Origin: JBOGVZ01 sp050692985
Lineage (GTDB): Bacteria > Actinomycetota > UBA4738 > CALAEC01
Length of the DNA stretch: 9,041 nucleotides
Direction: 5' to 3'
Assembly: GCA_050692985.1 (NCBI GenBank)
Contig: JBOGVZ010000002.1
Coordinates: forward strand, 1-9,041
The notes under the pieces were generated by a model. The model saw nothing but the letters and a program-made list of their open reading frames with translations, was not told where the DNA came from and did no database searches. A program made the position numbers and the translations under genes. Below are positions 6,339-9,041 of the stretch, piece by piece; positions within the stretch are counted from its first letter, which is position 1, and the number at the start of each line of letters is the position of its first letter.

Positions 6339-7680
6339 AAGGAGGTGAGAGATCGAGGGTGAAACGGCCCCCGCCGCCCTCGGCGTTCTCCGCGGTGAGC
6401 GTGGCGCCGTGCGCGTCGGCCACCTGCTTCACGATGGCCAGGCCCAGGCCGGACCCGGGGAGTCCCCTGGCGTCCGCCGAGCGGTAGAAGCGGTCGAACA
6501 CGTGAGGGAGGTCCTCCTCGGCGATGCCGGGGCCGTGGTCGCGAACGGTGAGCCGCCCCTCCGCCACCGTGACCTCGACCGGGCCACGAGGCGGGCCCCA
6601 CTTCACCGCGTTGTCCAGCAGGTTGTTCACCGCTCGCTCGAGCCGGGCAGGGGCCGCACGGACCACGGTGGCCGACAGGTCCGTCTGGAACCGCGTGCTG
6701 GGGGAGTTGCGTCGGGCGCGGGCGACGGCCCGGCTGGCGATGTCGTCGAGCCGGACCTCCTCCACGTCCTCCGCTGCGTGCCCGTTGCGGGCCAGCTCGA
6801 CGACGTCCCCCACCAGGAGCGAGAGATCCTCGAGCTGTGCCACCGAGTCGTCGAGCATGCGGGCCCGCTCCGCCCGCGGCAGGCGCTTTCCGCTGGCCAG
6901 CAGCTCGATGTTGGTCCTCAGGCTGGTCAGCGGGGTGCGCAGCTCGTGCGACGCGTCGGCCACCAGCTGCTTCTGGCTCAGAAGCGAGCGCTCCAGGGCC
7001 TCCAGCATCTCGTTGAAGCTGCCGGCCAGCCGGGCCACCTCGTCACCGCCTCGGGTCTCGATGCGGTGAGACAGGTCGCCGGTGGCCGATACGTGCTCGG
7101 CCGTCTCGGTCATGCGCCGCACGGGGGCGATGGCCGTCCGGGCCACCAACCACCCGAGCGCGGTCGCCACCACGACTCCCAGGGCACCCACCAGCCCCAG
7201 GCCGACGGCGAGCCGCCCGAGCACCTGGTCGGCCTCTTCCAGCGACCTGGCCAGCTGCACGGCGACGCCCTGCTCGAGTGGTGAGGTGAGCACGCGCACG
7301 TGCACCCCGCCGACGTTCTCGTCGCGGAAGACAGGCCCGCTTGCTCCCCTGGCCACCTCCCGATCCTCCTCAGTGTCTGGTATCACGCCGATCGGGGCGA
7401 ACTCGGACAGTCCCGCCGGGGGCGGGGGGATTGGCCGGTCGGCCAGGACCAGCTCCGCGAACCCCCTGGCGCCGCCCAGCTCCGGCGGAGGCAGCTCGAT
7501 CGTGAAGGAACCCTCGGCCTCGGTGATCACCCGGACCCTGGCGGCCAGATCTCGGAGCCGGGAGTCCACCTCACCCCTGAGCTCACCGCGGACGATGAAG
7601 AAGACGAACGCCGAAGCGGCGGCCACCGCGACGGCGACGGCCACGCCGGCCACCAGCGTCAGTCGAGTGCGAAAGCTCAT
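6334..7680 (-). CDS. Sensor histidine kinase, MprB-like
   Basis: This 448-residue membrane kinase phosphorylates the regulator encoded just upstream. Helix 1 is about residues 8-31, an extracytoplasmic sensor of about 120 residues follows, and helix 2 is about 157-181. Then come a HAMP domain (about 182-234), H-box ADASHELRTPLTSLRTN with phospho-acceptor H245, N-box RLERAVNNLLDNAVKWGP (347-363), G1 DHGPGIAEEDLPHVFDRFYR (381-400) and G2 GSGLGLAIVKQV (409-420). The H-box neighbourhood and layout resemble MprB of mycobacteria, which senses envelope stress. I chose ATG 7680 because it overlaps the regulator stop (ATGA) and starts directly before helix 1; an in-frame extension to 7815 would overlap the regulator and add no domain. 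The sensor is Pro/Glu-rich, with no recognisable ligand fold. Confidence 0.93.
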   Translation of the reverse strand: MSFRTRLTLVAGVAVAVAVAAASAFVFFIVRGELRGEVDSRLRDLAARVRVITEAEGSFTIELPPPELGGARGFAELVLADRPIPPPPAGLSEFAPIGVIPDTEEDREVARGASGPVFRDENVGGVHVRVLTSPLEQGVAVQLARSLEEADQVLGRLAVGLGLVGALGVVVATALGWLVARTAIAPVRRMTETAEHVSATGDLSHRIETRGGDEVARLAGSFNEMLEALERSLLSQKQLVADASHELRTPLTSLRTNIELLASGKRLPRAERARMLDDSVAQLEDLSLLVGDVVELARNGHAAEDVEEVRLDDIASRAVARARRNSPSTRFQTDLSATVVRAAPARLERAVNNLLDNAVKWGPPRGPVEVTVAEGRLTVRDHGPGIAEEDLPHVFDRFYRSADARGLPGSGLGLAIVKQVADAHGATLTAENAEGGGGRFTLDLSPPS

Positions 7681-8375
7681 GCTTCCCTCAGCACGTAGCC
7701 GACCCCACGAACGGTGTGGATCAGGCGAGGCTCGCCGCCCGCCTCGGTCTTCCTCCGCAAGTAGCCGACGTAAACCTCGAGCGTGTTGGACGTCGCTCCG
7801 AAGTCGTAGCCCCACACCCGATCGAAGATCACCTCCCGTGGCAGGACGCGCCGCGGGTTGAGGAGGAACAGCTCGAGGAGGAGGAACTCCGTCCTGGTGA
7901 GCTCGATCTCACGTTCGCCACGGCGAACCGAGTGCTCCACCGGATCGAGGGCCAGGTCCCCGAACGTCAGCGGCTGGTCGTCTGCTCCCGGAAGAGTTCG
8001 CCGAAGCAGGGCCCGAACCCGCGCCAACAGCTCGTCGAGGCCGAAGGGCTTCACCAGGTAGTCGTCCGCTCCGGCGTCCAGACCCTCCACCCGATCCGCG
8101 ACCGCGTCGCGTGCGGTAAGCATGAGAATCGGGGTCCGGTCACCGGCTCGACGCAGCGAGCGGCACACGTCGATCCCATCGGTGCGGGGCATCAGGATGT
8201 CGAGCACCATCGCGTCCGGCCCGAACTGGGCGTGTGTCTCCAGGGCGGCCTGGCCATCCGACGCGGTCTCCACGCGGTAGCCCTCTGTCCTCAGGGCCCG
8301 GCCCACCGCCTCCCGAACCGCCGGCTCGTCGTCCACGACGAGCACCTTCGCTCCCATGGGCAGAGTGTGGCCCAC
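7677..8375 (-). CDS. OmpR-family response regulator, MprA-like
   Basis: This encodes 232 residues counted from GTG 8375, or 226 from ATG 8357, which I favour because MGAKVLVVDDE is the normal start of the fold. Numbering from GTG, the receiver has acidic pair D15/D16, phospho-acceptor D59 (AMVLDILMPRTDG), T87 (LMLTARD) and K109 (YLVKPF). The C-terminal winged helix (about 136-230) contains LTRTEFLLLELFLLNPRRVL, the recognition segment TSNTLEVYVGYLRRK (195-209) and the final wing IHTVRGVGYVLRE. Overall similarity is to MprA-type activators of envelope-stress genes. The stop overlaps the kinase ATG. Putative binding repeats at 8380-8395 directly precede the gene and recur before the export operon, suggesting autoregulation and control of that operon. 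Neither start has a clear Shine-Dalgarno. Confidence 0.94.
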   Translation of the reverse strand: MGHTLPMGAKVLVVDDEPAVREAVGRALRTEGYRVETASDGQAALETHAQFGPDAMVLDILMPRTDGIDVCRSLRRAGDRTPILMLTARDAVADRVEGLDAGADDYLVKPFGLDELLARVRALLRRTLPGADDQPLTFGDLALDPVEHSVRRGEREIELTRTEFLLLELFLLNPRRVLPREVIFDRVWGYDFGATSNTLEVYVGYLRRKTEAGGEPRLIHTVRGVGYVLREA

Positions 8376-8379
8376 GAAC

Positions 8380-8395
8380 CTGAAAGGTGCCTAAG
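8380..8395 (-). promoter_or_regulatory. Candidate response-regulator operator: two CTNA(G/A) repeats at 11-bp spacing
   Basis: CTGAA (8380-8384) and CTAAG (8391-8395) on the plus strand are 11 bases apart; on the minus strand CTTAG then TTCAG. The spacing and core match the triple array at 6312-6338. It ends 5 bases before GTG 8375 and 23 bases before ATG 8357, which fits use of the ATG and a very short or absent leader. Confidence 0.45.
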
Positions 8396-8452
8396 AGTGG
8401 GAGCCCGGCTCCGGGTAGGACTCGGCCCCGCAGCCCGTGCCGGAGCTCCAGG

Positions 8453-8890
8453 TCAGTCGTGTGCGGCCGCGTCGAGCAGTCGCTTGAGTTCTCCCAGGTT
8501 CTTGGCCACGGCCTCCTTCACCCTGGAGGGGGCCAGCTGGCCGACCACGCCGAGGACCCCGCGCGGTGTGAGCTGCACCTCGTTGGTGACCCGGGAGCCT
8601 CCCTCGGTGGGGTCGATCCGGTATTCGAGGACCGAGGCGAACGGGCCCAGAGTCCCCTCGATGGCGAGCTTCCGGTGAGGTTCGAAGGCCGTGACCTCGA
8701 AGCCTTCCTCGCTGCGGCGAGGGATGCTCCGGACCTGCCGGTACCTCGTCCCCACGCCCACCGGGCCCGCGGAGACCTTCGCCGTCTCCGCGATCGCGTA
8801 GTTCCACATCGGAACGTTCTCGAAGTGGGCGAGGTACTTGAAGACCTCTTCGGGCGATCTCCTGATGTCTACCGTGGTCACGAATCGCAC
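8453..8890 (-). CDS. SRPBCC (START/Bet v1-fold) family protein, polyketide cyclase-like
   Basis: From GTG 8890 this is a 145-residue protein starting RFVTTVDIRRSPEEVFKYLA. The domain continues with HFENVPMWNYAIAET, VGVGTRYRQV, FEVTAFEPHRKLAIEG, ASVLEYRIDPTEGGSRVTNE and a long C-terminal helix (KEAVAKNLGELKRLLDAA). 'DI-x-x-SPEEVF-x-YL' and 'W-x-x-x-I-x-E' are characteristic of SRPBCC/polyketide-cyclase-2 proteins, which hold a hydrophobic ligand in a deep cavity; the ligand is unknown. The frame stays open to an ATG at 8992, but those 34 extra residues look unlike the fold, so I prefer GTG 8890 or the GTG at 8899. It is transcribed towards the regulator gene with 77 bases between them, in which I see no convincing terminator. 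Confidence 0.85.
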   Translation of the reverse strand: MRFVTTVDIRRSPEEVFKYLAHFENVPMWNYAIAETAKVSAGPVGVGTRYRQVRSIPRRSEEGFEVTAFEPHRKLAIEGTLGPFASVLEYRIDPTEGGSRVTNEVQLTPRGVLGVVGQLAPSRVKEAVAKNLGELKRLLDAAAHD

Positions 8891-8927
8891 GTGCCGCACA
8901 CTACTCGGCGCTCTCAGAGGCTGTCGC

Positions 8928-8944
8928 GTAAACCCTCGGTAAAC
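8928..8944. repeat. Direct repeat GTAAAC x2 at 11-bp spacing in the divergent intergenic region
   Basis: GTAAAC at 8928-8933 and 8939-8944 are exactly one helical turn apart, upstream of the SRPBCC gene and of the plus-strand gene at the right edge. This could be a regulator site shared by the divergent pair; no known consensus is claimed. Elsewhere in 8891-9030 I see no clear promoter boxes. Confidence 0.3.
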
Positions 8945-9030
8945 GGTCGCGGATGTGCTCGCCAGCAAGTCTCCCTGCGGGGACAATGACATCGGTGTAG
9001 TTCGCTCCCGAGCCCTTATGGAGGCAGCCG

Positions 9031-9041
9031 ATGGCCTACAA
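9031..9041 (+). CDS. Start of an unidentified gene (runs off the right edge)
   Basis: ATG at 9031-9033 follows a GGAGG (9020-9024) at 6-base spacing, a good translation start. Only MAY and part of a fourth codon are visible, so the product cannot be named. An upstream ATG at 9018 in another frame has no ribosome-binding site. The gene is divergent from the SRPBCC gene and may share its control region. Confidence 0.5.

Noticed and set aside
7681..7815. 45-residue N-terminal extension of the histidine kinase
   Set aside because: It overlaps the response regulator coding region and precedes a start that shows the standard ATGA overlap and sits right before the first membrane helix.
8376..8452. 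Possible intrinsic terminator after the SRPBCC gene (CCCGG-CT-CCGGG and GGAGCTCC palindromes)
   Set aside because: Loops are too small for a hairpin and no U-run follows on the minus strand.
8891..8992. 34-residue N-terminal extension of the SRPBCC protein from ATG 8992
   Set aside because: The residues do not resemble the fold or a signal peptide; the domain begins naturally at RFVTTVDI. Not excluded by sequence alone.

Overview
The window looks like chromosomal DNA of a high-GC actinobacterium (Actinomycetota). Base composition is GC-rich throughout the long genes. GTG starts and 1-4 base overlaps between genes are common. The families present are typical of that phylum: a deazaflavin (F420)-type nitroreductase, a remnant of an ECF42-type sigma factor, an MprA/MprB-like two-component pair, and a MacA-like adaptor carrying a peptidoglycan-binding domain. 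I cannot name a genus.

Left part (1-1226) is a patchwork. It starts with the 3' end of a SnoaL/NTF2-like gene, overlapped by the first 34 codons of a DUF2269-type membrane protein that stops abruptly. A short, comparatively AT-rich stretch follows, holding an unassigned minus-strand reading frame. Next is one apparently intact gene, a Ddn/DUF385-type F420-dependent oxidoreductase on the minus strand. After that comes a 3' remnant of an ECF42-type sigma factor gene (minus, ends at 1055) that has no start codon and is easy to miss.

Centre (about 1227-2378) is a compact insertion sequence of roughly 1.15 kb with one intact DDE transposase. Its two ends abut two different truncated genes: the sigma-factor C-terminus on the left and the N-terminal half of an M23 (LytM-like) peptidase on the right. 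The element therefore seems to sit at a deletion junction rather than inside one gene.

Right part (2377-8375) is one coherent minus-strand locus, read from high to low coordinates: OmpR-family response regulator, histidine kinase, lipoprotein with a duplicated Cys motif, MacA-like adaptor with a peptidoglycan-binding domain, MacB-type ATPase, MacB/FtsX-type permease, M23 peptidase (truncated). Nearly all junctions overlap by about 4 bases, so it reads as a regulator pair plus a tightly coupled operon. CTNAG-like direct repeats spaced exactly 11 bp occur both upstream of the response regulator and upstream of the lipoprotein operon. These are good candidates for the regulator's operator and suggest autoregulation plus control of the export operon. 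The system probably senses envelope stress and drives a wall-associated export or remodelling machine. This copy looks damaged twice: one extra base frameshifts the permease after its first membrane segment, and the last gene is cut by the insertion sequence.

Right edge (8453-9041) holds a SRPBCC/START-fold protein on the minus strand and, divergently, the first codons of a plus-strand gene that runs off the window. I saw no tRNA, rRNA, CRISPR array or convincing intrinsic terminator. No stretch over 300 bases lacks a gene or gene remnant.
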